From Paramyrothecium sp. XJ0827 (lineage: Eukaryota > Ascomycota > Sordariomycetes > Hypocreales > Stachybotryaceae), in contig JAJFPB010000003.1 in the NCBI GenBank assembly GCA_020881915.1, positions 744,001-808,000 of the forward strand: a DNA stretch of 64,000 bases. The letters run 5' to 3'. How positions within the stretch are numbered: position 1 is the stretch's first letter; each line of letters starts with the position of its first letter. The translations under genes and the position numbers were made by a program. Positions 55,503 to 64,000 of the stretch are shown piece by piece. The notes beneath the pieces were generated by a model that made no database searches, was not told the DNA's origin, and worked only from the letters and a program-made list of their open reading frames with translations.

Positions 55503-55857
55503 TAGGATCATGCAACATTATAGACCGCGGCCGCCCGATTACTCCAGATTGTCAGCATTTTTAAGGGATTCATATGGTGAGGGATACTGGGGTAGAAAGT
55601 ATGGAAGAGCGAAAGGATTACACATATTTTTTATTTATCAATAAGGATTCCTCCCAATCTCCGTCCATTCTTGTACCTGTAGTCAAAAGGGGCAGATGAA
55701 ATGACGTTCGACACGTGATGTTATGCAGCATTGTGGCAAAGATTGCTGCCTAATTTGAACTGACAGACAATATAAAGATGTGATCTCAGATCAACTCCTC
55801 ATTTTTTCATCTTTGAGCAGCAAGATATTTTCTCTTCGTTTCACGTCTCAACTGATC
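55503..55857. other. Spacer with candidate promoter
   Basis: 355 bp between two same-strand ankyrin genes. It holds TATAAAG 81-87 nt before the NACHT gene start. Confidence 0.5.
55771..55777 (+). promoter_or_regulatory. TATA-like element of the NACHT-ankyrin gene
   Basis: TATAAAG about 85 nt upstream of ATG 55,858. Confidence 0.4.
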
Positions 55858-58800
55858 ATGCCAAAATCTTCGCACACGGCAGACGAGTATGAGTTTGTGG
55901 AACATGAGGAGACATCCCTGAATCCTGAAGCAATCGCCAAGATCCGGGAATGGCTGCAACCAACAGACTACCTTGCTGAATCGGGAGAGTTCCGTCGCCA
56001 CCTTCTGTCGCAGGCCCCTGGTACAGGACTTTGGCTCTGCAAGACGGAAGAGTATCGAAGATGGCACGACTCTCCCGATCATGGCAGTCTTTGGATCAAA
56101 GGCGTGCCCGGAGCGGGCAAGTCGGTCATGGCAGCCTCCATCATTCAGCACCTCAAAACCACTGAAGACTGCCCTGTCCTGTTCTTTTTCTTTCGAAGCA
56201 TCGTTGCGGCCAATTTCTCACCGCGTGCGCTCTTCCAGGACTGGTTGGCCCAGCTTCTGCCGCACTCGCCAAAGCTGCAATTCGCACTCAACGCCCGGCT
56301 GTCCAGCAGCCTCGCCGAAACTTCAGACAGCGATCTCGTTCAGTTGTTTGTTGAGGGCGTCTCGTGCGTTCCCACGCTTTACTGCGTGGGGGATGCTCTT
56401 GACGAGATGACGACTGACAACAGAGCCTTCCTCGATCATTTGAATAAGCTGGCTACTTTCCGACCCCACTCGCTGAAGCTGCTCATCACCAGTCGGCCAA
56501 AGCAACATCTGCAAAGCGCATTGCGTGACTCATCCATCGTGCATATCAGTCTGCAGCAGCAACTCGTAGATACGGACATCATCGCATTTCTTAATCACCG
56601 GTTTGATGCTGCCCCCAAAACCGAGGTCCAACGACAGGTCAAACAAGACATTATTGACATGGTTGCGAGAAGATCCGGAGGGCTATTCCTCTATGCCAAG
56701 CTCACTATTGACCAAATTGAGGCCGCCTTATTATCGGAATACCCTATAGACATTGCCAGTCTTGAGAAGTCCCTTCCTTCAGGGCTACAAGAGACGTACG
56801 GCAATGTACTCGCGAAGCAGCGTGAGAAGGGAATCGACATGGAGTTACAGGTGTTTATATTGGAGGCCATCATTCACGCATCTCGACCGTTGCGGTTGAA
56901 TGAGATGGCGAGCCTCCTCAAGTGTATCCATCCAGCTGCAGCTGGATCACAATCCTTCAAGGGCCTAGTCGCCGCGGCTTGCGGGCCGTTGGTCGAGATT
57001 TTGGAAGATGAAACACTTCAGGTGATCCACCATTCATTTACCGAATTCTTGCGCGGTGATACAAAGATCCAGAATGGTTCCAATGCTTCGTCGATCGACT
57101 TTCCAGTCATCAATTCGGATCAAGCACACAAGCGGATGGCCATTAACTGTCTCACGTACCTCAAATCGGGTACACTCCTTCTCGATAATGAGATCCTGGA
57201 TGGCGAGGGCGTAGATGCATCCGTCGCATATGTTATGCCTCAGCATCAGTTCAACCGTGACGAGTTGCTTCATCGGCATTCCAATCTCGGAAACGCGGTG
57301 CAAGGTCCTTTCAGATACTTGGATGCCCGCTTACGACACCCATTCCTGGGCTATGCCGTGGAGAACTGGTGGTACCATGCGAGTCGCTACGATGCTGAAG
57401 ATGACGAGTTTTTCAAAACTATCACAGACTTCTTTGATCCAGACAGTCTTTCCTGTCGCAGATGGCTCGTGCTACAATGGCGTTCAACGTCGAAAGGTAG
57501 AGAGACCTTGGAAGGACTTCCGACGGCTCTTCACATTGCTGCGTTTGCTGGCCTATCCCAATTTTGCCTCAGCCTAATCAAACAAGGTCTGGATGTCTCT
57601 GCGAGGGATGCTCAAGAGCGCGTCCCGCTGCACTGGGCGGCAGCCAATGGACACGCCAAGGTTGTAAGCTTGCTCCTTGATCATGGAGGCAAGCCAGATC
57701 CCATAGACGGATTCGGGCTACAGCCTATTCATCTTGCCGCGAAGAAAAATCATGCGACAGTTGTGAAAGTTTTGCTCGCCGCAGGCGTCGAGCCAGACAC
57801 CATCAAGATAAGAGAAAACCACTCCAGGCGCCTCAGAGATGGCGAGACACTCACGACAGGCGAATGCGCAATTCTCTACGCTAGCAAAGCAGGTCATACG
57901 GAGACGATTTTGGAAATGATTCCTTACTGCAAACCGGAGGTGCTGGAAAGACTACTATGTGAATGCTGTCGATTTGGTCGAGCTGATGCTGTCTCAGCTA
58001 TCCTTGAAAGGACAAATGTGTCTGCTGACGCAACATGTTGTGGAGCGACTGCTTTATACTTGGCTTGCCGCGCCGCCAACGCCAGGTGTGTAGACTTGTT
58101 AGTTGACCGCGGCGCTGATGTTGGAAGAACATCAGAGTATGCGCCTCGGCGCACTTGGCTAGGAGAAAGTCCGTATACAGAACATAAAACGCCACCGTTG
58201 CATCGACTGGTCCAGTCTTGGAGCAATGGAGACCCTTCGGCTTGCAGGTCCATACTCTGGAAATTGGTCGAGGCAGGCGTTGACCTCGAACAAACTGATG
58301 GCCTAGACCAAAATGCATTGGTGATAGCTGCTTGCGAAGTAGGCTACGGCGCCACAGGGTCGCCTCATTTGAGTGCTATGAAGGAGTTGTTGAAAGCAGG
58401 GGCAGACATCTGCAGAACTTACAGCTCGGGAAACACAATTCTGCATCTTGCGTTACAAGCGGGTTGCGATCTCGAAACTCTGCTTTTACTCCTTGATAAT
58501 GGCTCCAATCCCAATCAACAAAATGATCATGGAATGACGCCACTACACTGCATTGTGGGATCGTCTGATGGGAACAGGGACGCTGGAGTCATCTCCCAAA
58601 TGACACGATGTTTGCTGGATCGTGGAACCGACCCCAATGTTAAGACCAGCCATCTGCCACCAATACTACAAGGAGCAATGGACTCAGGACCTGAGATTTT
58701 CCAAATGCTTCTCCCGCTTTGCACAGATGAATACGTCCGGAGACGTTGCTGGTTTTCCTTGGAGGGAATTTATGAAGAGGAAAAGTTTGACGTTTACTTG

Positions 58801-61800
58801 GATATACTTCTTGGCGAAGGAATGGACATCAATGCATCGGAAGCGAGAAACGGTGATACACTCTATATCCGCTGCCTGGGTTCTGAACATAAGACCGAAG
58901 CCTTGCGGAGCCGCGGAGCAAAGACTGACGTTGTTGACAATAATGGCAACAACGCCTTACATATTCTCAGTAAGAACGGCTCAGGCAATCGTGAAAGATT
59001 GCAAAAATACATATCCGAGGGCTTAGACCCGCTGGTAGTGAATGACGATGGTTACACGTTGCTCCATCAAGTTGCTCATTGGTACAGTGGCACGCCGGAA
59101 GATGCAGAGTATGTACGTTGGCTTGTGGGTTGCGGTATCAACGTCAACGCTCAGGACCACGAGGGCAACACAGCCCTCCATATTTCCATTAAAAGAGCTA
59201 TCTCATTTGACATAATGGACCCGACCGGGAGAGTTCCGTTTGCCCTGGCCCTCAACCATGAACAAGGCGTCAGCTTCAACATCATCAACAACAATGGCTT
59301 GGCTGCGCTGCATCTTGCAGCTATGGATGACTGTATCAAAATGGCCGATCTTTTATCTGCGGGAGCAGACATTTCAGTTTTGACTCGAGATTCCGAAAAC
59401 GTACTACACATCGCTTGTCGCGCTCGCCAGACGAATGTTGTCGGGCAGATACTCAGCCACAGTACCAGAATCAATGTGGAACACCGTAACAAAAGTGGCA
59501 GGACACCTTTGCACATTGCGTGTCGCTCAGGTGACCTGGAATCGGTTGCGTTGCTTCTCGAAAGCAAGGCAAATCCCCATGCTGTTGACTCCAATAGATG
59601 TACTCCTCTTCATGCATGCGCTGAGTTTCCCATTGAACAAAAGCTATGGGAAGCGAACAAAAATATCCATCAACAGAGGTCCAATCAACCGGGAGATCCC
59701 TTCAGGCCAATTCATGGAAGATGGATGTCTCGGGCTCCCTGGTACGCCAGAGGATATAGGAAGCCTGAGCCAGATATTCGCAGGACTTTCTTCCACGGAG
59801 TAGGCGAGATAGTGCGACGACTTCTGGAAAGTGGTGCAGAGGCTGGCGCTCGAGACTCTGATCGACTTACCGCGTTGGACGTTGCCATCCAAGGCCATTG
59901 CCCAGAGTTCACTGAAGTTTTCGCCGCAGACCCCGCGTTATTTGCGAGCGCAACAAGGCACTTGCACGGAGAAGAAGAAGACGACGATACGGTCAAAAAG
60001 CGACTTCACAAACAGCGAGAACAAATGAGAGCGCACATGATGCTCATGCGGCCAAGGCCTTACTTGCATAACTTAGAACAAACTGACCAGTCGACTTTCG
60101 ACCTTGTACTCGAGTCTCCTGCGTTCTATCTGGAGCTACTGACAGTAGAAGAAGCGGTAAACGTCATAAACCGAAGTTTTCAAGCCGAACCAACTAGCCG
60201 CGCTCATTACAAGCTTTTGCAAGAGCTGGCAAAAGCGAAACATCTCCACCTCACGGAACGAACGGCTCCTCTCTTCTTGCATTACAGCTCCTATGAATCT
60301 GTCCAAACCGAGCTGGAGTGGCCTGTGAAGAATCGCTACCATGTGGACGAGGCGTTGACATCGCTACAACTCGCTTGTAAGCAGCGAAAGATGAATCTAC
60401 AGATGCTACGTGTCCTTGTGGAGAAAGTGAAGATTGATGTCAATGGACAAGGGGCAATCTTCAGTGACGTCGACCTCTCTGGACCCCACCCAGGAGGTGC
60501 TGCACTCCATGTTCTCGCCTCAGCAGATCACTGGTGGCAACTCGAAGGCTTGAGATATATCCTTGCTCACGGCGCAGCGGTGAACATCCAGGATAACAAG
60601 GGTCAAACTCCGCTACACATCGCCTCCAAGGGTAAGGAGTGGTGCAACAGAGAAATTGTTGGATCTTGGAGGTTCGAAGCCGTGCGCATCCTTCTTGACA
60701 ATGGTGCAGACCCGAATATCCTCGACAAGCAAGGCTTTTCAGCTCTGCACGCAGCATCCAATGCACCGCAAATCATGAATGAATTGCTGAGACGAGGTGC
60801 AGATGTCACACTAGGAAGCAGGCATCCCTTGTTCCAAGCGATCTATATGGAAAACATTGAAACTGTCGAAATGATTCTCGATCATGGCGTCGACGTCAAC
60901 GTTGTCGACGAAGATGCCCATAGTGGTGATAACCCCTTCACGTTAACCGAATCACGGAAGGCTTACGCCCTCTTAAATGCAGCCTACGCGACGAAGAAAA
61001 ATACTTCCGTTAATAGGTCGGCGCCGTTACTGAGAACTCTTATAAATCGGGGAGCTGATCTTTACGTCGCTCTGAACAGCCAGGAGACATTAGTACACTT
61101 CCTCTTTGAGTTTCCACAGTATGAGGTGATGGATACTTTACTCGAGAAGCCTTGTGTCTCTCGAATCGATTTCAATTATCGAGACCAACGGGGACGCTCT
61201 GTTTTGATGGCCGCATGTGACTGGCAATATTCAAGCTACTCACACTGCTACTGGACGGCGGGAACGCCATCACTGCCATTGCGAATTCTGAACCTTGGAG
61301 CAGATGCATCTTTGCTCGACGATGAAGGACAATCAGCACTACATCATATTCTTGATAATCCTGGCTTCACGACCGAGGACGTACTGGAATTCGTCAACCG
61401 TCAAGAGATAGCCCCATTATGGTTTCTCAAGGACAAGAAAGGATTCTCACCCTTTCACTGCGCTCTGCGTACGCTTAGACCTGAAATCTGTGAACTACTC
61501 CTCTCCAAAGGCGCCGACTTTTTGGAATCTGACCCGAACGGGCAAACAGCTTTGCACCATATTGCCCGACAATGTCTACAAGTCAAACGCCAAGCAAAAG
61601 GTGGCTTATATTCAAGTATTGATTTACACGAAGACTGGCCTGATCACTGCCTGGGGCTCTGGCAACATTATCTCTCGGCTGGGGGCTCTATTAACGCGGC
61701 TGACAACGCCGGCAATTCGCCTCTACTTGCTTTTCTCAGCGCTGATATTCTGGAGCAGAGGAGTGCATCTTTTTGCCATGTTGAGTTCTATGATAAGCTC

Positions 61801-62043
61801 TTTCCTGCGGACAGTGGTGTAGATGTCCTCGCAACCAACAACATTGGAGACACAGCTCTACATATCATTGCAAAGCGCTCCTCTATTGTTGTCGTTGATG
61901 GGCACGATAAAGCGATGTTCAAGCTCATGATGGATAAAGGCGTGGATCCACTGAAGGAGGACGCCGAGGGAAGGACGGCACTGGACGTAGCCAGTGCTTT
62001 GGACAAGAATGATATTGTTGGATTGTTTGCAAGGAAAGGGTGA
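55858..62043 (+). CDS. NACHT-ankyrin STAND receptor (NLR-like), 2061 aa
   Basis: One uninterrupted exon of 6.2 kb. ATG 55,858 is the first in frame. N-terminal leader of about 30 residues (DEYEFVEHEE), then a NACHT module: Walker A GVPGAGKS (82-89), Walker B-like TLYCVGDALDE (about 173-183), and LLITSRP sensor strand (about 210). The winged-helix-like part continues to about 420 (IHHSFTEFLRGD). From about 555 to the end are some 30 ankyrin units, many typical (PLHWAAANGHAKVVSLLLDH; TPLHIACRSGDLESVALLLE). A charged, non-ankyrin spacer lies near 1,370-1,420. Fungal NACHT-ankyrin proteins resemble NLR immune receptors and several control incompatibility. There is no N-terminal effector domain or amyloid motif, so it would need a partner. 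Confidence 0.93.
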   Translation: MPKSSHTADEYEFVEHEETSLNPEAIAKIREWLQPTDYLAESGEFRRHLLSQAPGTGLWLCKTEEYRRWHDSPDHGSLWIKGVPGAGKSVMAASIIQHLKTTEDCPVLFFFFRSIVAANFSPRALFQDWLAQLLPHSPKLQFALNARLSSSLAETSDSDLVQLFVEGVSCVPTLYCVGDALDEMTTDNRAFLDHLNKLATFRPHSLKLLITSRPKQHLQSALRDSSIVHISLQQQLVDTDIIAFLNHRFDAAPKTEVQRQVKQDIIDMVARRSGGLFLYAKLTIDQIEAALLSEYPIDIASLEKSLPSGLQETYGNVLAKQREKGIDMELQVFILEAIIHASRPLRLNEMASLLKCIHPAAAGSQSFKGLVAAACGPLVEILEDETLQVIHHSFTEFLRGDTKIQNGSNASSIDFPVINSDQAHKRMAINCLTYLKSGTLLLDNEILDGEGVDASVAYVMPQHQFNRDELLHRHSNLGNAVQGPFRYLDARLRHPFLGYAVENWWYHASRYDAEDDEFFKTITDFFDPDSLSCRRWLVLQWRSTSKGRETLEGLPTALHIAAFAGLSQFCLSLIKQGLDVSARDAQERVPLHWAAANGHAKVVSLLLDHGGKPDPIDGFGLQPIHLAAKKNHATVVKVLLAAGVEPDTIKIRENHSRRLRDGETLTTGECAILYASKAGHTETILEMIPYCKPEVLERLLCECCRFGRADAVSAILERTNVSADATCCGATALYLACRAANARCVDLLVDRGADVGRTSEYAPRRTWLGESPYTEHKTPPLHRLVQSWSNGDPSACRSILWKLVEAGVDLEQTDGLDQNALVIAACEVGYGATGSPHLSAMKELLKAGADICRTYSSGNTILHLALQAGCDLETLLLLLDNGSNPNQQNDHGMTPLHCIVGSSDGNRDAGVISQMTRCLLDRGTDPNVKTSHLPPILQGAMDSGPEIFQMLLPLCTDEYVRRRCWFSLEGIYEEEKFDVYLDILLGEGMDINASEARNGDTLYIRCLGSEHKTEALRSRGAKTDVVDNNGNNALHILSKNGSGNRERLQKYISEGLDPLVVNDDGYTLLHQVAHWYSGTPEDAEYVRWLVGCGINVNAQDHEGNTALHISIKRAISFDIMDPTGRVPFALALNHEQGVSFNIINNNGLAALHLAAMDDCIKMADLLSAGADISVLTRDSENVLHIACRARQTNVVGQILSHSTRINVEHRNKSGRTPLHIACRSGDLESVALLLESKANPHAVDSNRCTPLHACAEFPIEQKLWEANKNIHQQRSNQPGDPFRPIHGRWMSRAPWYARGYRKPEPDIRRTFFHGVGEIVRRLLESGAEAGARDSDRLTALDVAIQGHCPEFTEVFAADPALFASATRHLHGEEEDDDTVKKRLHKQREQMRAHMMLMRPRPYLHNLEQTDQSTFDLVLESPAFYLELLTVEEAVNVINRSFQAEPTSRAHYKLLQELAKAKHLHLTERTAPLFLHYSSYESVQTELEWPVKNRYHVDEALTSLQLACKQRKMNLQMLRVLVEKVKIDVNGQGAIFSDVDLSGPHPGGAALHVLASADHWWQLEGLRYILAHGAAVNIQDNKGQTPLHIASKGKEWCNREIVGSWRFEAVRILLDNGADPNILDKQGFSALHAASNAPQIMNELLRRGADVTLGSRHPLFQAIYMENIETVEMILDHGVDVNVVDEDAHSGDNPFTLTESRKAYALLNAAYATKKNTSVNRSAPLLRTLINRGADLYVALNSQETLVHFLFEFPQYEVMDTLLEKPCVSRIDFNYRDQRGRSVLMAACDWQYSSYSHCYWTAGTPSLPLRILNLGADASLLDDEGQSALHHILDNPGFTTEDVLEFVNRQEIAPLWFLKDKKGFSPFHCALRTLRPEICELLLSKGADFLESDPNGQTALHHIARQCLQVKRQAKGGLYSSIDLHEDWPDHCLGLWQHYLSAGGSINAADNAGNSPLLAFLSADILEQRSASFCHVEFYDKLFPADSGVDVLATNNIGDTALHIIAKRSSIVVVDGHDKAMFKLMMDKGVDPLKEDAEGRTALDVASALDKNDIVGLFARKG

Positions 62044-62331
62044 TTTTGGAATTATAGGTTGGAAAGCTAAATTGTTTTGTCGTATTGAAGAGGGGACCCT
62101 GCCAATAACGCGGCCAAGTATACTTGATGGCCCGAGTACAAGCTAAAGAGGAAATTGACTTTCGTTTTACTTGAGGAGTACTATTGCCTGTAACGGTGAT
62201 GGTTATGGACTGAGTTTTGATCCATGAACTGCACTTGGATGAGCAGTCAGGGGTGTACTTGATGTCGTATCTCCGACATGTGGTCGACGGCCGCTGGTTT
62301 TGCAACTAGATGCCATCAACTAGCTATAGAG
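62044..62331. other. Short convergent spacer
   Basis: 288 bp between the stops of the NACHT-ankyrin and the 400-aa unknown gene; nothing further seen. Confidence 0.6.
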
Positions 62332-63625
62332 TTATGTATACGATTCGTGATCCCATGCTTCCATCGGTTTGGAATAGCAGACCCAGACTTTCTGGGGGTG
62401 CTTCTGTGCTTTCAGCCACATATGTTTGAGACTAACCCCTTCACGACGGGCAGCGTAGAACCACGCGTCAATGCAAAGTAAGGGGACCTTGAGACGACCT
62501 TGATAGATTTCACCGTCCTCCGAAACGATTTCATTTGGCGACGATGATTCCCAGTCAGCATCGTATGCCCAGACCCACCAAATATCATGACCTGCTTTGG
62601 TGAACATCCAATAATCCATAGGAATTCCGGTATCAACCACTATGAAAGTGTTTCGCAGGATGCCGGGGGATGAAAGCGATTCCCTGTAATCTTTGAAATG
62701 TCTGTCATTATGAGCAAGAGATTGTTAGCTGGAGCAGAGATAGCAAGTCAATGCTGAAAGCTCAATGAACTCACCGTCTCATTGCATCGTCTGTGCTTAA
62801 GGTTTCATCAGCTGGTGCAAGAGCCCAGTGTTCAGTCCAGAGCTTCTTCAAAGTGGAAATGAGGCCTGCGCAATGGATTGATTCCATATACGCATAGCTA
62901 AGCCAACGCTCTCCTTCCGCAGCATAAGGCAATCCGGATGTGTGGATATCAGACCAAACGTCATTCCACTTATTGCCGTACCTCTGGTCAACTTCTCTAC
63001 TCTTGTAAAAAACAAAACCCCAGTGCTGTTGCGTCTCAACAATTTGCTGGACCCAAGTCGGGGGATCATGCGCCAGTTGTTTCCAGATGGCTTTGATAGC
63101 GCCACCGGGCTGTTGCTCCATATGTGCGAGGTCGTCTGTTGACAAGCGCTCGAGGACTGGGATGATTAATCTGGCATTCTGACGCGCAGTTTTTTCGTAT
63201 TCCGTCCGGATGAGCTCTCTCGCACGTTCTTTGGGTGTTTGGAGTTCCTCTTCGCGCAGCTGTTCCTCATATGCGTCCTGCAAATCTACACCATGAATGA
63301 AGCGCGCATCACAGATGATGAGCTTCCAAGCATCCAAAAGGGCAGGTAGATCGAAAAGTTCGGGTAGCGCAGCAGCATACATCAATTCATAGGGGTCTTT
63401 GTAAGCGTTATTGGTGGTGCGTGCTATCATAGCTTCCCCGTCTGGCGGATAGCCAGCTCGACCCAGTAAGGCATCATGCAATGGTCCTTCCTGGGAGAGC
63501 TTGCGGGGATCAGAAAGAGCTTCGGCCACAAGATCCCGGTCCCCAATCAACTTTTTTATGCTTGAAAGCCTCTTGGCCCTTTGCTGCTCGTGAAAGAGCT
63601 TCGAACGCTCTTCTCGTGTGGCCAT
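62332..63625 (-). CDS. Fungal protein of unknown function, 400 aa
   Basis: Exons 62,775-63,625 and 62,332-62,683. The acceptor at 62,684 (TTACAG) was chosen because the nearer CAG at 62,704 shifts the frame into a stop. The N-terminus is basic and helical (REERSKLFHEQQRAKRLSSIKKLIG). The body is Trp- and acid-rich (PALLDAWKLIICDARFIHG; WKQLAHDPPTWVQQ; WNDVWSDIHTSG; WWVWAYDADWESSS). There is no signal peptide, membrane segment or motif I recognise. It converges on the NACHT-ankyrin gene with 288 bp between the stops. Function unknown. Confidence 0.7.
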
Positions 63626-64000
63626 GGTGGCCGTATTGATGCCAATCGTGTCTGGTTGCTGACGGGGGGAAATGGGAAGGCAGATGCAGAAGTCCGGAGA
63701 TGACTGTTAGTCTCAAGCTCCACTGCGCACACAGAACGTTCTTCTTAGGAGACAGGTCATTGTTCAGATAACCCTGCCTGAGTCGGGTTTTCGCGTTCAG
63801 TTTCGCATTGCAGCTGGCCAAATCGAACGAATTTTGCCCAGATCCAGCTGGATAAAAACTTCAGGCGTGTGCCTTGCGCGGCATTCCACTTGGGAAAGCC
63901 ATGTACCATATGCAAACACAATGCCCTTGGCAAATATTCGGCCAATCAATTGGGCGTCGGCTCCTCATACCTGGAGCGATCCACCACCTGGTGGACACAC
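63626..64000. other. Upstream of the unknown gene; window edge
   Basis: No gene seen; minus frames here are short and without features. Confidence 0.5.

Noticed and set aside
55780..55857. Upstream extension of the NACHT protein
   Set aside because: Same reason: the apparent start is GTG, and ATG 55,858 follows a TATA-like element at a normal distance.

Overview
This window is from a filamentous ascomycete (Pezizomycotina). Many protein-coding genes are broken by short introns of about 46-90 nt with GTAnGN donors, CTAAC/CTGAC-like branch points and YAG acceptors. The families are typically fungal: a HET-domain protein, a Zn2Cys6 regulator, a highly reducing polyketide synthase, DUF4188, a BYS1-type secreted protein, and NACHT/ankyrin proteins. 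The pyrG-like pseudogene lacks the long insertion I associate with Sordariomycete pyr4 genes, which leans towards Eurotiomycetes, but this is weak evidence. I saw no bacterial-type operons, CRISPR arrays or rRNA.

Layout. 0.5-3.2 kb: a secreted SGNH esterase and an alpha/beta hydrolase. 5.3-8.7 kb: a HET protein with an unusual N-terminal SUFU/DUF3480-like region. 9.1-9.7 kb: a broken coiled-coil/WD40 gene beside an AT-rich gene-poor island (about 10.0-10.5 kb). 12.1-13.6 kb: a membrane desaturase. 14.5-15.4 kb: a secreted protein of unknown function. 16.35-17.2 kb: a decayed second copy of orotidine-5'-phosphate decarboxylase.

17.7-32.6 kb: a biosynthetic gene cluster with a highly reducing PKS, a membrane protein, a flavin monooxygenase and a 14-TM MFS exporter. 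The gene set recalls the depudecin cluster of Alternaria, minus one monooxygenase. 33.4-45 kb: a CLC chloride protein, a DUF3237 protein, a secreted protein, a Zn2Cys6 regulator and a DUF4188 protein.

46.0-49.3 kb: the most interesting locus, a divergent gene pair. The plus-strand gene (280 aa) joins an N-terminal HELL/STAND-accessory helical domain to two C-terminal 19-residue pseudo-repeats that look like a HET-s-type amyloid (HRAM) domain. The minus-strand partner (541 aa) carries one similar motif near its N-terminus, then a helical region, a ubiquitin-like segment and a C-terminal Cys-rich zinc-ribbon-like end. 49.5-53 kb: a BYS1-like secreted protein and a Cys-rich repeat gene that is probably damaged. 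54.1-62.0 kb: an ankyrin protein and a 2061-aa single-exon NACHT-ankyrin receptor. 62.3-63.6 kb: a fungal protein of unknown function.

The window therefore mixes one secondary-metabolite cluster with several candidate non-self recognition or regulated-cell-death genes. Gene models were built by hand from reading-frame continuity across splice sites. Exon phases were checked arithmetically and agree for all multi-exon models, except where stated (5' end of the HET gene, and the Cys-rich gene).
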